A stretch of 51,145 nt of DNA from the NCBI GenBank assembly GCA_945834475.1, contig CAMAHK010000009.1:1-51145 (forward strand), in the 5' to 3' direction. Every line of letters starts with the position of its first letter. Within the stretch, counting starts at the first letter, position 1. The position numbers were made by a program, and so were the translations under genes. The DNA is from an uncultured Verrucomicrobiota bacterium (lineage in GTDB: Bacteria; Verrucomicrobiota; Kiritimatiellia; RFP12; UBA1067). A model generated the notes under the pieces. It did no database searches, was not told the DNA's origin, and was given only the letters and a program-made list of their open reading frames with translations. This document shows positions 7,264 to 15,111 of this stretch, piece by piece.

Positions 7264-7986
7264 ATGAACGCATTAGAGTCCACTGACGTCCGTCGCAGTT
7301 ACGGAACACGGCAAGTCCTGGATGGATTTTCGCTTTCGCTGAAATCGGGCGAGTTCGTGGCGCTTATGGGTCCGTCGGGATCGGGCAAGTCAACGTTCCT
7401 GCACGTGGCGGCCGGGTTGCTTTCGGCTGACGCGGGTACGATCAGGATCGGCGGCGCGGACATCACGCGGATGAGTGATGCGGCGGTGACGAAGTTCCGC
7501 CGCCGGCATGTCGGCGTTGTGTTCCAGGCGTTCAACCTACTCGCCGAAAAGACGGTGCGCGAGAACATTCTGCTGCCGCTGACGCTGGACGGCGTTCGCG
7601 TCCGGCGTGACGACTTCCCGTGGATGGACACGCTTTGCGTACGCCTGAATCTGACAGCGCTTCTGGACAAGCGTCCGGAACAGCTCTCGGGCGGCGAGCA
7701 GCAGCGCGTCGCCCTCGCCCGCGCACTCATTGCCGAGCCCGAGATCGTGCTTGCCGACGAGCCGACGGGCAATCTTGACGCGCAGGCGGCCCGGGAGGTC
7801 TGCGCCATCCTGACGGAGGTCAATACGCTGTCGAAAAGCGCGATTCTGCTCGTGACGCACGATCCGCAGGTCGCCGCGTGCGCGAAGACCGTGTGCTTCC
7901 TGAAAGAGGGACGTCTCGTTGCATCGTATCCGACGGAAGGGTCGGCCGCGCGGGTTTCCGAGCTCTATCTGGAGACGTATCGGTGA
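7264..7986 (+). CDS. ABC transporter ATP-binding protein (LolD/MacB type)
   Basis: 240 residues. Walker A GPSGSGKST, Q-loop VFQAFNLL, signature LSGGEQQRVALARAL, Walker B ALIAEPEIVLADEPTGNLD and the H-loop THD are all intact. The closest pattern is the LolD/FtsE/MacB group that drives mechanotransmission rather than substrate channels, as fits the FtsX-type permease next door (4-nt GTGA overlap). ATG 7264 is chosen because the -10 box ends at 7257. ATG 7258 is also in frame but would lie before the expected transcription start. The role is probably lipoprotein release or envelope export. Confidence 0.9.
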   Translation: MNALESTDVRRSYGTRQVLDGFSLSLKSGEFVALMGPSGSGKSTFLHVAAGLLSADAGTIRIGGADITRMSDAAVTKFRRRHVGVVFQAFNLLAEKTVRENILLPLTLDGVRVRRDDFPWMDTLCVRLNLTALLDKRPEQLSGGEQQRVALARALIAEPEIVLADEPTGNLDAQAAREVCAILTEVNTLSKSAILLVTHDPQVAACAKTVCFLKEGRLVASYPTEGSAARVSELYLETYR

Positions 7987-10130
7987 AGGCGCGCAACGTC
8001 TGTGCCGTTCTGGGGGTGGCGATCGCGGTCGGCGCGGTCGTCTTCATGCGCTCGCTCGTCGCGACGAACGACGCGCAGGCAGAGCGTGTTGCGGAGCGGC
8101 TCTTGGAGGAGGTGCGGGTTCCCGCGGGAACGGAGACGCTGTCGTTCGAGCTCGACTACCGTCCCGACGGACGGGTGATGCAGGGTCCCCCGATGCGGGC
8201 GACGGTGGCCGTCACAGATATGAGCGACATCGCCTCCGACGAATGTGTCGTCACGGCTGCGCTTTTCGCCCAGCGCAAACTGCCCGTGCCGCCGACGGGT
8301 ACGGAGCTGACGTTTCTTGGACAGAAGAGCGTGACGCGCCTGAAACTCGCGGCGGTCCTGCCCTGGTCGCGTCCCGTACGCGGCTATCCGAACGTCTTCG
8401 TGACACCCGAGGCCGTGTCCGGCGTCCCCGAGCCGCGTCAGCCATTTGTCGCGCGTACGGCGGAGGAACTTGCGCCGCTTTTCAAGTCGGATGCGGAGCG
8501 CAATTTCGACCGGGCGAAAGCGCTGCTTCTCTGGGGAGCCGCGCTGACGGCGCTCTGCCTGCTGGTCAACACGCTTTTCCTGACGGTCGAGGCGCGGCGG
8601 AAGGAACTGGCGCTCTTGCGCGTTCTGGGACTGACGCGCACAGGCGTGGTCCGCCGCGTGGCCGTCTCCGCCCTGGGCCTAGCGACGGCGGGTTATGCGC
8701 TCGGAACGCTGGGCAGTGTTGCGGCGCTTGGGGCTTATGTCGGGTGCGATCCGGCGACGTATCCGCAGGGCGTGGCAATCGCCGGACGCGTCTTGCTGCC
8801 GCTTCTGGCCGTGACGCTGACGGTTGCGCTCCTGGCCGCGCTGATTGCGCTGCGGCCCGCGCTGGCGGTGCGTCCCCTGGAGGCGGCATCCGCCCGCAGT
8901 CCGCGGCGGCGTCCGCTCGGGATGATGGTGTCGTTTGCCTGCGGCTTTGGCGCCTTTGTCGCAGTCGAGGTTTGGGGATCATCGCTGATGAGTGCGTTCG
9001 TGCCATCGCCTGAGTGGCCGGACGCGATTGTCTCCATACTCCCGCAGGGCGTGTCAAGCTTCGCAATCGAGAAACTGAAGAGCCTGCCGCATGTTCGGCG
9101 CATCGCCGAGCTTCAGCCGTTGCAGGTGAATCTCGATCCGCTGGTTGAGTTGCCGGCGCGGGAGGGGAGCGGTTCGCCGCGCGGACGAGGGCCGGCGTAT
9201 CATAACGCGCTTCTTCTGGCGAGCGACTGGCTGCCGGATTTTCGTTTCGTCGTCGGGTCTCACGAGGCGGCGGAAAAGGCCCTGGCGTCCGGAGATAATT
9301 GCGTCATCACGGAGATGATGGCGCGCGCGAAGGGGCTCTCGCTCGGCGATTCGCTTCGGCTCGACTGCGGACGCGGCTTCAAACTGGCGCTGACCGTGGT
9401 CGGCGTCGTTGACCTCAACTGGCACATGGTCACGAGTCGCGGACTCGTGCGGGGACTCAACCGGATGCCCGTCCATACCGACGGTTCGGTTTTTGTCAGC
9501 TTTGACACGCTGATGGCGTGCGATGCGCGTCCGCAGGAGATGGTGAAGATGACGCATCTCTGGCTGGACTACGAACCGGATTTCCTGTCCGAAAAAGGGG
9601 CCTTCGAAGCCGGACGCGTCGTCGAGCGGGAGATTGCGCAGGAGCTGGATGCGCCCGAGAACACGGTTCGGCTCCATTCCCGGGACGAGATTGCGGACGG
9701 GACGCTGGCGCACGGTGCGGAACTCATCGGGGCGATGGCGCGTGTGCCGTTCGTCTTCCTGGCGGTCGCGTCTCTCGGTTTCATCGCGATGCTGGTCGGT
9801 TCGGTGGAGTCGCGGCGCCACGCGTTCCGCGTCTTGCGGGCGGTCGGCGCCACGCGAGGACAACTGGCGGGGGTTCTGGTCGGCGAGGCCTTGCGGGTCG
9901 CGGCGACGGGCGGACTGATCGGGTTGGTCGGTGGCGCGGCCGTCGGGTGGCTGGCGACCGCAGGCACGCGGGCGGCGATGGTGGCTTGGGGCCTTCCGGC
10001 GAGTTTTGCCGTACCCTGGCCGTTGATTCTCGAGGGTTTCGTCGGCGCGGGGATTCTCGCGCTGGCCGTGGTCGTTCCGACGGCGTTTCACTTGGTCCGT
10101 AGCCCCGACAGGGCCTCCTTTATGATATAA
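7983..10130 (+). CDS. FtsX/MacB-like ABC permease with two FtsX domains
   Basis: 715 residues with a GTG start overlapping the ATPase stop. An N-terminal helix (VCAVLGVAIAVGAVVF) is followed by an extracytoplasmic domain and a three-helix FtsX block beginning near KALLLWGAALTALCLLVNTLF, with the coupling segment ARRKELALLRVLGLTR. A second periplasmic domain leads to a second FtsX block with ESRRHAFRVLRAVGATRGQL. This double-FtsX arrangement resembles DUF214/YbbP or LolCE-like proteins. The substrate cannot be told. The stop codon lies inside the tyrS -10 box. Confidence 0.85.
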   Translation: MKARNVCAVLGVAIAVGAVVFMRSLVATNDAQAERVAERLLEEVRVPAGTETLSFELDYRPDGRVMQGPPMRATVAVTDMSDIASDECVVTAALFAQRKLPVPPTGTELTFLGQKSVTRLKLAAVLPWSRPVRGYPNVFVTPEAVSGVPEPRQPFVARTAEELAPLFKSDAERNFDRAKALLLWGAALTALCLLVNTLFLTVEARRKELALLRVLGLTRTGVVRRVAVSALGLATAGYALGTLGSVAALGAYVGCDPATYPQGVAIAGRVLLPLLAVTLTVALLAALIALRPALAVRPLEAASARSPRRRPLGMMVSFACGFGAFVAVEVWGSSLMSAFVPSPEWPDAIVSILPQGVSSFAIEKLKSLPHVRRIAELQPLQVNLDPLVELPAREGSGSPRGRGPAYHNALLLASDWLPDFRFVVGSHEAAEKALASGDNCVITEMMARAKGLSLGDSLRLDCGRGFKLALTVVGVVDLNWHMVTSRGLVRGLNRMPVHTDGSVFVSFDTLMACDARPQEMVKMTHLWLDYEPDFLSEKGAFEAGRVVEREIAQELDAPENTVRLHSRDEIADGTLAHGAELIGAMARVPFVFLAVASLGFIAMLVGSVESRRHAFRVLRAVGATRGQLAGVLVGEALRVAATGGLIGLVGGAAVGWLATAGTRAAMVAWGLPASFAVPWPLILEGFVGAGILALAVVVPTAFHLVRSPDRASFMI

Positions 10131-10131
10131 T
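10126..10131 (+). promoter_or_regulatory. Extended -10 promoter of tyrS overlapping the upstream stop codon
   Basis: ATGATATAAT, with TATAAT at 10126-10131. The TAA stop of the permease gene (10128-10130) is part of the box. ATG of tyrS starts 9 nt after it, giving a leader of about 3 nt. Confidence 0.75.
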
Positions 10132-10140
10132 ACCGTAATT

Positions 10141-11385
10141 ATGAAATTGATAGACGAACTGAAGGCCCGTGGGCTGGTTGAGGCGTTGACGTCCCCTGCG
10201 ATCGAGGCGGCTTTGGAAAAGCCGATGACGGTGTATTGTGGCTTTGATCCGTCGGCGCGTTCCCTGCAGGCCGGCAACCTTGTCTCCATCATGGTCTTGA
10301 AGCGCTTCCAGCAGGCGGGGCACAAGGTGATCGCGCTGGTTGGTGGCGCGACGGGCCTCATCGGCGACCCTTCGGGCAAGTCGGCGGAGCGCAACATGCT
10401 CACGGTCGAGCAGGTCGAGGAGAATAAGAAGGGCATCCGCGACAATCTCGCGCGCATCCTCGACTTTGACGGGCCGAACGCGGCGATCATGGTCGACAAC
10501 TACGACTGGTACAAGGGGACGAGCGCGATCGAGTTCCTGCGCGACATCGCAATCAACTTCCGCGTGCCGCAGATGCTCGCGAAGGAGTCGGTGAAGAAGC
10601 GCCTCGAGGCGTCCGAAGGCGCGCTCACGTTCACGGAGTTCTCCTACCAGATCCTGCAGGGCAACGACTTCCTCCATCTCTACGACACGTATGGCTGTCA
10701 GCTCGAGGTCGGCGGCGCGGACCAGTGGGGCAACATCACGGCGGGCACGGATCTCGTCCACCGCATGCGCGGCCAGACGGCGTTCGGCCTCACGTTCCCG
10801 CTCCTTCTCGACTCGTCGGGCAAGAAGTTCGGCAAGAGCGAGGGCAACGCGCTCTTCATGAACGGCGAGATGACACCGGTCTTCAACTGGTACCAGTACT
10901 TCCTGCGTGCGGCGGATGCGGACGTGATCCGCTATCTCAAGGTCTTCTCGATGAAGAGCCTTGACGAGATCGCGGCGCTCGAAGCCGAGATGAAGGCGCA
11001 TCCGGAGGCGCGCATTCCGCAGAAGGCGCTCGCCGAAGAACTGACGCTCCTGGTTCACGGAGCCGAGGGCCTCAAGAAGGCGCAGGAGGCGACGGAGGCG
11101 CTGTACGCGAAGAAGTCGGCGGCCGACGTTGCGAAGGCCGAGAACGTGCCGAGCGCGACGGTTGCTCTCGCCGACTGCGACGGCAAGGCGGTCTGGGCGG
11201 TCGCGGCGGCGGCGGGCATGTTCAAGTCGAATGGCGAGGCGCGGCGCATGGCGATCCAGGGCGGTCTTTCGCTCAACGACGAGAAGATCGACGACAAGCG
11301 CAACTTCACGGCGGCGGACGTGAAGGACGGCGTCGCCGTGCTGCGTGCCGGCAAGAAGAACTACTTTGTTCTGAAATTCGCGTGA
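10141..11385 (+). CDS. tyrS: Tyrosyl-tRNA synthetase
   Basis: Class I synthetase charging tRNA-Tyr, 414 residues. It has CGFDPSARSLQAGNL (HIGH region, here with S-L-Q-A-G-N), GDPSGKSAERN, the tyrosine-binding VGGADQWGNI and the KMSKS equivalent KFGKSEGNALF. The C-terminal S4-like RNA-binding domain ends with GGLSLNDEKI and GKKNYFVLKF. The start is ATG right behind an extended -10 box with no Shine-Dalgarno. The stop overlaps the next GTG start by 4 nt. Confidence 0.97.
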   Translation: MKLIDELKARGLVEALTSPAIEAALEKPMTVYCGFDPSARSLQAGNLVSIMVLKRFQQAGHKVIALVGGATGLIGDPSGKSAERNMLTVEQVEENKKGIRDNLARILDFDGPNAAIMVDNYDWYKGTSAIEFLRDIAINFRVPQMLAKESVKKRLEASEGALTFTEFSYQILQGNDFLHLYDTYGCQLEVGGADQWGNITAGTDLVHRMRGQTAFGLTFPLLLDSSGKKFGKSEGNALFMNGEMTPVFNWYQYFLRAADADVIRYLKVFSMKSLDEIAALEAEMKAHPEARIPQKALAEELTLLVHGAEGLKKAQEATEALYAKKSAADVAKAENVPSATVALADCDGKAVWAVAAAAGMFKSNGEARRMAIQGGLSLNDEKIDDKRNFTAADVKDGVAVLRAGKKNYFVLKFA

Positions 11386-12500
11386 AAACGATCGAGCGAT
11401 ATGTCTTCGGCGCCTTTCTCTCGAGCTTCGTGCTCGCGTTCTTGGTGCTGTCCTTCGTCCTGACGATCGGGCTTCTCGTCCAGATCGTCGGGTTCATCAT
11501 GGACGGCGTGCCGATGTCGCTCGTCGGGGAGTTCTGCCTCGTTTCGCTTCCGGAGACGCTGCAGTGGTCAATTCCTCTCGCGCTCCTGGTCTCGTCGATT
11601 CTCGTCTTTTCGCGGATGAGCGCCGACTCGGAGGTCGCGGCGATGCGAGCCTGCGGCATTCACCTCTTTCAGGTGATCCGCTGGCCGCTTCTGTTTGCGC
11701 TCGGCTGTACGCTCCTCGGGTTCTTCGTCAATAACGAAGTCGTGCCGCGCGGACATCTCGTCCGGCGGACGCTGAAGTCGCGCGTGTCGGTCGGCGCGGG
11801 ATTGAGCGTCCTGGAGCCGGGGCGGTTCATCACCGACTTCCCGAACGTCAAGATCTACTTCGCCCGCAAGGATAACAACTGGCTTTACGATCTGGTCGCC
11901 TACGATTATTCGAATCCTGAGGTTTCTCGCATGATCACGGCGGACAAGGCGCTCGTCATTCAAGATGGAGATGATGTCAAGCTCGACCTCTACCAGATGA
12001 CGGTCGATCCGCTCGACGAGAAACATTCGACGATGGCGCGGTTTGGACGGTTTGTTTACACGATCAGGGATGTCCTCAAGGCCGATGCCTATAAGCCCCG
12101 GACGAAAGACCTGCGCTTTCTTGGGTTGATGCGCGAAATCCGCTCGCTGTCCGCAGTGTTCGACGCAGCCTCCGGCGATATTTCCACGAAGGGGACGCGT
12201 AAGAACTTTTTCGCTCGGGAACTGTCCGAGACGAAGGTCGAGCTGATGAAGCGCTTGGTCTTCGCAATGGCTTCCGTCTGTTTCGTCCTTATCGGCATCC
12301 CCTTGGGTATCCAGTCCCAGCGCAAGGAAAGCTCGATCGGCATGGCGATTGCGTTGGCCGTGGCGCTCGGATATTACGTGGTTGTCATCCTCATGCTGTC
12401 GTTGGAAAGTGACTTTGCGTTGCACCCCGAATGGCTGATTTGGTTGCCGGTCGTCTTTTCGTTTGGTCTAGCCATGAAATTCATCAGGAAACATCTATGA
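11382..12500 (+). CDS. LptF/LptG family LPS-export permease (YjgP/YjgQ)
   Basis: Inner-membrane permease of the Lpt lipopolysaccharide transport bridge, 372 residues. The N-terminal MKTIERYVFGAFLSSFVLAF and following helices match the YjgP/YjgQ fold. The periplasmic beta-jellyroll runs about 110-240, and three C-terminal helices follow (VFAMASVCFVLIGIPLGIQSQ is diagnostic). Only one permease of the F/G pair is present here, so the partner must be elsewhere. GTG start in a GTGA overlap with tyrS, and ATGA overlap with lpxA. The grouping with lpxA supports LPS export. Which of F or G cannot be decided. Confidence 0.88.
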   Translation: MKTIERYVFGAFLSSFVLAFLVLSFVLTIGLLVQIVGFIMDGVPMSLVGEFCLVSLPETLQWSIPLALLVSSILVFSRMSADSEVAAMRACGIHLFQVIRWPLLFALGCTLLGFFVNNEVVPRGHLVRRTLKSRVSVGAGLSVLEPGRFITDFPNVKIYFARKDNNWLYDLVAYDYSNPEVSRMITADKALVIQDGDDVKLDLYQMTVDPLDEKHSTMARFGRFVYTIRDVLKADAYKPRTKDLRFLGLMREIRSLSAVFDAASGDISTKGTRKNFFARELSETKVELMKRLVFAMASVCFVLIGIPLGIQSQRKESSIGMAIALAVALGYYVVVILMLSLESDFALHPEWLIWLPVVFSFGLAMKFIRKHL

Positions 12501-13273
12501 AGATTCATCCGACTGCTATCGTTGAGGACGGTGCCGTCCTCGGAGCTGACGTGGAAATCGGTCCTTACGCTCACGTGGGCAAGGACGTGAAGATCGGGGA
12601 CGGTACGCGCATCGCGCAGGGAGCCATCATCGACGGCCATACGACGCTCGGCACGCAATGCCAGATCTTTCCCTACGCCTGCATCGGCATGAAGACGCAG
12701 GACCTCAAATACCAGGAGGGCTCTGTCTCGTACGTCGAGATCGGCGACCGCACGGTGCTTCGCGAGTTCGTGACGGTGCATCTCGGTACGAAGGACGGCG
12801 AAAAGACGATTATCGGAAGCGACTGTCTCTTCATGTGCTACTGCCACGCGGCGCATGGTGTCATCCTTGGTAATCACTGCATCTGCTCGAACTCGGTTCA
12901 GCTCGCGGGCGACGTTCACCTGCAGGACTACGCGATTGTCGGCGGATGCTCGGCTTCACACCAGTTCTGCACGATCGGTACGCACGCGATGGTCGGCGGC
13001 ATGGTGAAGATCCGCCAGGACTTCCCGCCGTACATGCTCGGCGACATGGTCGAGGGGGCAACGAAGATTATCGGCGTCAACATCGTGGGCCTGACGCGTC
13101 GCGGCTTCGGGCGCGACGTCATTCATGCGCTCAAGGACGCACACCGCTTCCTTTATCGCGAGGGTCTCAACCGCACGCAGGCGCTCGAGCGTGTCGAGAA
13201 CGACATCGAGCAGTTTGACGAGATCAAGCGCCTTGTGGCATTTTACCGCAATTCGACCCGTGGCGTCTCGTGA
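12497..13273 (+). CDS. lpxA: UDP-N-acetylglucosamine O-acyltransferase
   Basis: First enzyme of lipid A synthesis, 258 residues, normal length. Left-handed beta-helix hexapeptide repeats run from residue 3 to about 190 (IVEDGAVLGADVEIGPYAHVG and similar). H120 in CHAAHG is the probable catalytic histidine. The C-terminal part has GLTRRGF and the helical AHRFLYREGLNRTQA. ATG 12497 overlaps the previous stop, and AGGA sits 7 nt upstream. No lpxD or fabZ lies beside it, unlike many genomes. It proves an outer membrane with lipid A. Confidence 0.95.
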   Translation: MKIHPTAIVEDGAVLGADVEIGPYAHVGKDVKIGDGTRIAQGAIIDGHTTLGTQCQIFPYACIGMKTQDLKYQEGSVSYVEIGDRTVLREFVTVHLGTKDGEKTIIGSDCLFMCYCHAAHGVILGNHCICSNSVQLAGDVHLQDYAIVGGCSASHQFCTIGTHAMVGGMVKIRQDFPPYMLGDMVEGATKIIGVNIVGLTRRGFGRDVIHALKDAHRFLYREGLNRTQALERVENDIEQFDEIKRLVAFYRNSTRGVS

Positions 13274-14388
13274 TGCGCTGGACGTTTGATTCGCGCGAGG
13301 TGAAGCCCGGCATGGGTTTCATCGCCCTCAAGGGGGAGAAGGTCGACGGACACGCCTTCATCGACAAGGCGAAGGCGGCGGGAGCCGTCGACATCATCGA
13401 CGGTCTTGATGAGCTGCAGGCGCGGGCGAAGGCCCGTCGCCGGGCGCTTTCGGCGACTGTCGTCGGCGTGACGGGCTCGGCCGGCAAGACGACGACGAAG
13501 GAACTCTTGAAGACGTTCCTGTCCGTCGCCGGAAAGACTTCCGGTACCGAAGGCAACTTTAACAACCACATCGGCCTGCCGCTCACGATTCTCAACTGTC
13601 CCGACGACGCGGAGTTTCTCGTGCTGGAAATGGGCTCGAATCATCCCGGCGAAATCGCGGCGCTTTGCGAAATCGCGGAGCCTGATGTCGGTGTCGTGAC
13701 GGGTGTCGGTACGGCGCATCTTGAGTTCTTCGGTTCGCGTGCGGGCATTGCCGAGGAGAAGGGTGCGCTCCTCGCGGCGGCGAAGGACTTCGGCATCTAC
13801 CCGGCGTGGGATGATTTCGCTGCGGTTCTTGGTACGCGGGGCGACGATGCGATCGGCGTGACGGCCGATCGGTCTCCGCTGGCCGGATCGTCCGACCCGC
13901 TGCCCCCGCACTTCGCCGACAACGCGGCGCTCGCGTTTGCCGTGGCGGCGCGTTTCGGTGTCACGGCCGAGGCCGCGCGTCAGGCGCTCGCGGGCTTCGC
14001 GCTCCCGGGCGCCCGGTGGCGCAAGGTCGAGAAGGATGGCGTCGTCTTTATCGACGACACGTACAATGCGAATCCCGATTCGATGATCGCGGCGCTCGAC
14101 GCCCTTGCGGCGATGCCGTGCACGGGGCGGCGCATGGCCGTCTTGGGCGACATGTTTGAACTTGGCCCCGAGTCGTTCGCACTTCATCGCAAGGTCTTCG
14201 AGCATGCGCAAGCCCTGCCGATTCGGCTGGTGGTCGGCGTCGGCGAGACGTCGTCGCGCTGTCCGTGCCATCGTGCCTTTGCGACGCTGGCGGACCTGAA
14301 GGCGGTTTTCGCCGACGAGACCCGGACGGGAGACGTCGTTTTGCTGAAGGCTTCTCACGGGATGCATTTGGGCGAACTTTTGGTATAA
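13273..14388 (+). CDS. murF: UDP-MurNAc-tripeptide--D-Ala-D-Ala ligase, shortened
   Basis: Adds D-Ala-D-Ala to the peptidoglycan precursor. It has P-loop GVTGSAGKTTTK (65-76), EGNFNNHIGLPLTIL, EMGSNHPGEIA, the DDTYNANPDSM motif and the C-terminal VLGDMFELG. At 371 residues it is clearly shorter than the usual 450. The loss is in the central ATPase domain between EEKGALL and FADNAALAFAVA, where the usual VLNADDP stretch is absent. Either GTG 13270 or ATG 13273 may start it, overlapping the lpxA stop. The stop lies inside the -10 box of the next gene. Confidence 0.9.
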   Translation: MRWTFDSREVKPGMGFIALKGEKVDGHAFIDKAKAAGAVDIIDGLDELQARAKARRRALSATVVGVTGSAGKTTTKELLKTFLSVAGKTSGTEGNFNNHIGLPLTILNCPDDAEFLVLEMGSNHPGEIAALCEIAEPDVGVVTGVGTAHLEFFGSRAGIAEEKGALLAAAKDFGIYPAWDDFAAVLGTRGDDAIGVTADRSPLAGSSDPLPPHFADNAALAFAVAARFGVTAEAARQALAGFALPGARWRKVEKDGVVFIDDTYNANPDSMIAALDALAAMPCTGRRMAVLGDMFELGPESFALHRKVFEHAQALPIRLVVGVGETSSRCPCHRAFATLADLKAVFADETRTGDVVLLKASHGMHLGELLV

Positions 14389-14389
14389 T
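14384..14389 (+). promoter_or_regulatory. Extended -10 promoter of the gldA-like operon
   Basis: TTGGTATAAT with TATAAT at 14384-14389, overlapping the murF TAA stop (14386-14388). ATG 14401 follows after 11 nt, without a Shine-Dalgarno. Confidence 0.72.
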
Positions 14390-14400
14390 ACGTCCTACTA

Positions 14401-15111
14401 ATGTTGGAAGTCCGCAATCTTTCGTTCGCCTACCGCCGCACGCCCGTGCTGAGGGACGTCTCGTTTGTCGCTTCGCCCGGGGAGGTCGTTGCCGTCGTCG
14501 GCGGCAATGGCGCTGGCAAAACGACCCTGATGCGGCTTCTGGCGACCGTGATGGTGCCGGACGGCGGTGCGATCCTGTCGGATGGCGTGGATGCCTTTGG
14601 GTATCCGTTGCGCTACCGTCGGCAGCTCGGTTATCTGGCGGAGGATCCCCAGCCATACGAGGACATGACGGTCAAGGAATACCTCGCCTATCGTGCGCTT
14701 CTGAAGGGGGAGCCGGCGAAACGTGTGCGTCGCCGGGTCAGCGAGGCGTCCGACATGTGTCGCATCGACGGCCTGATGCGGTCGACCATTCGCAACCTTT
14801 CCCGCGGGCAGAAGAAACGGGTGGCGTTGGCCGACGCGCTCCTGTTGCGGCCTCGCGTGCTGTTGCTCGACGATTTTCTCGCCGGGCTCGACCATGAGAT
14901 GCGGGATGTCGCCGGAGCCGTCCTTTCCGAGGCCGCGGCGTTTTCGTCCGTCATCGTGACGGGGCACGAACTTGAGGATCTCGCGCGGTGGACGACGCGG
15001 TTCGTGGTGCTGAAGGGCGGCGTCATCTCGACGGTGATCCCGTCTGTCGGTGTCGAGCCGGCGGATCTTGTCGCTCGTGTGCGCGGGGCGCTGACAGGAG
15101 GCGAGTCATGA
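14401..15111 (+). CDS. ABC transporter ATP-binding protein (GldA-like)
   Basis: 236 residues. Walker A GGNGAGKTT, a signature in the form LSRGQKKRVALADAL, Walker B RVLLLDDFLAGLD (Asp-Asp rather than Asp-Glu at the catalytic position) and the H-loop GHE are seen. This is the GldA/CcmA-like export group. It is followed in ATGA overlap by the fused permease/auxiliary gene and then DUF4340, the arrangement seen in many non-gliding bacteria. The DD in place of DE in Walker B is worth noting because Glu is normally the catalytic base. Confidence 0.88.
   Translation: MLEVRNLSFAYRRTPVLRDVSFVASPGEVVAVVGGNGAGKTTLMRLLATVMVPDGGAILSDGVDAFGYPLRYRRQLGYLAEDPQPYEDMTVKEYLAYRALLKGEPAKRVRRRVSEASDMCRIDGLMRSTIRNLSRGQKKRVALADALLLRPRVLLLDDFLAGLDHEMRDVAGAVLSEAAAFSSVIVTGHELEDLARWTTRFVVLKGGVISTVIPSVGVEPADLVARVRGALTGGES

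Noticed and set aside
9150-9200. GC-rich segment in the FtsX-type permease that looked like another palindromic element
   Set aside because: It has inverted GC words but neither the GTACCG end nor the CTCCAAG end nor a core match.
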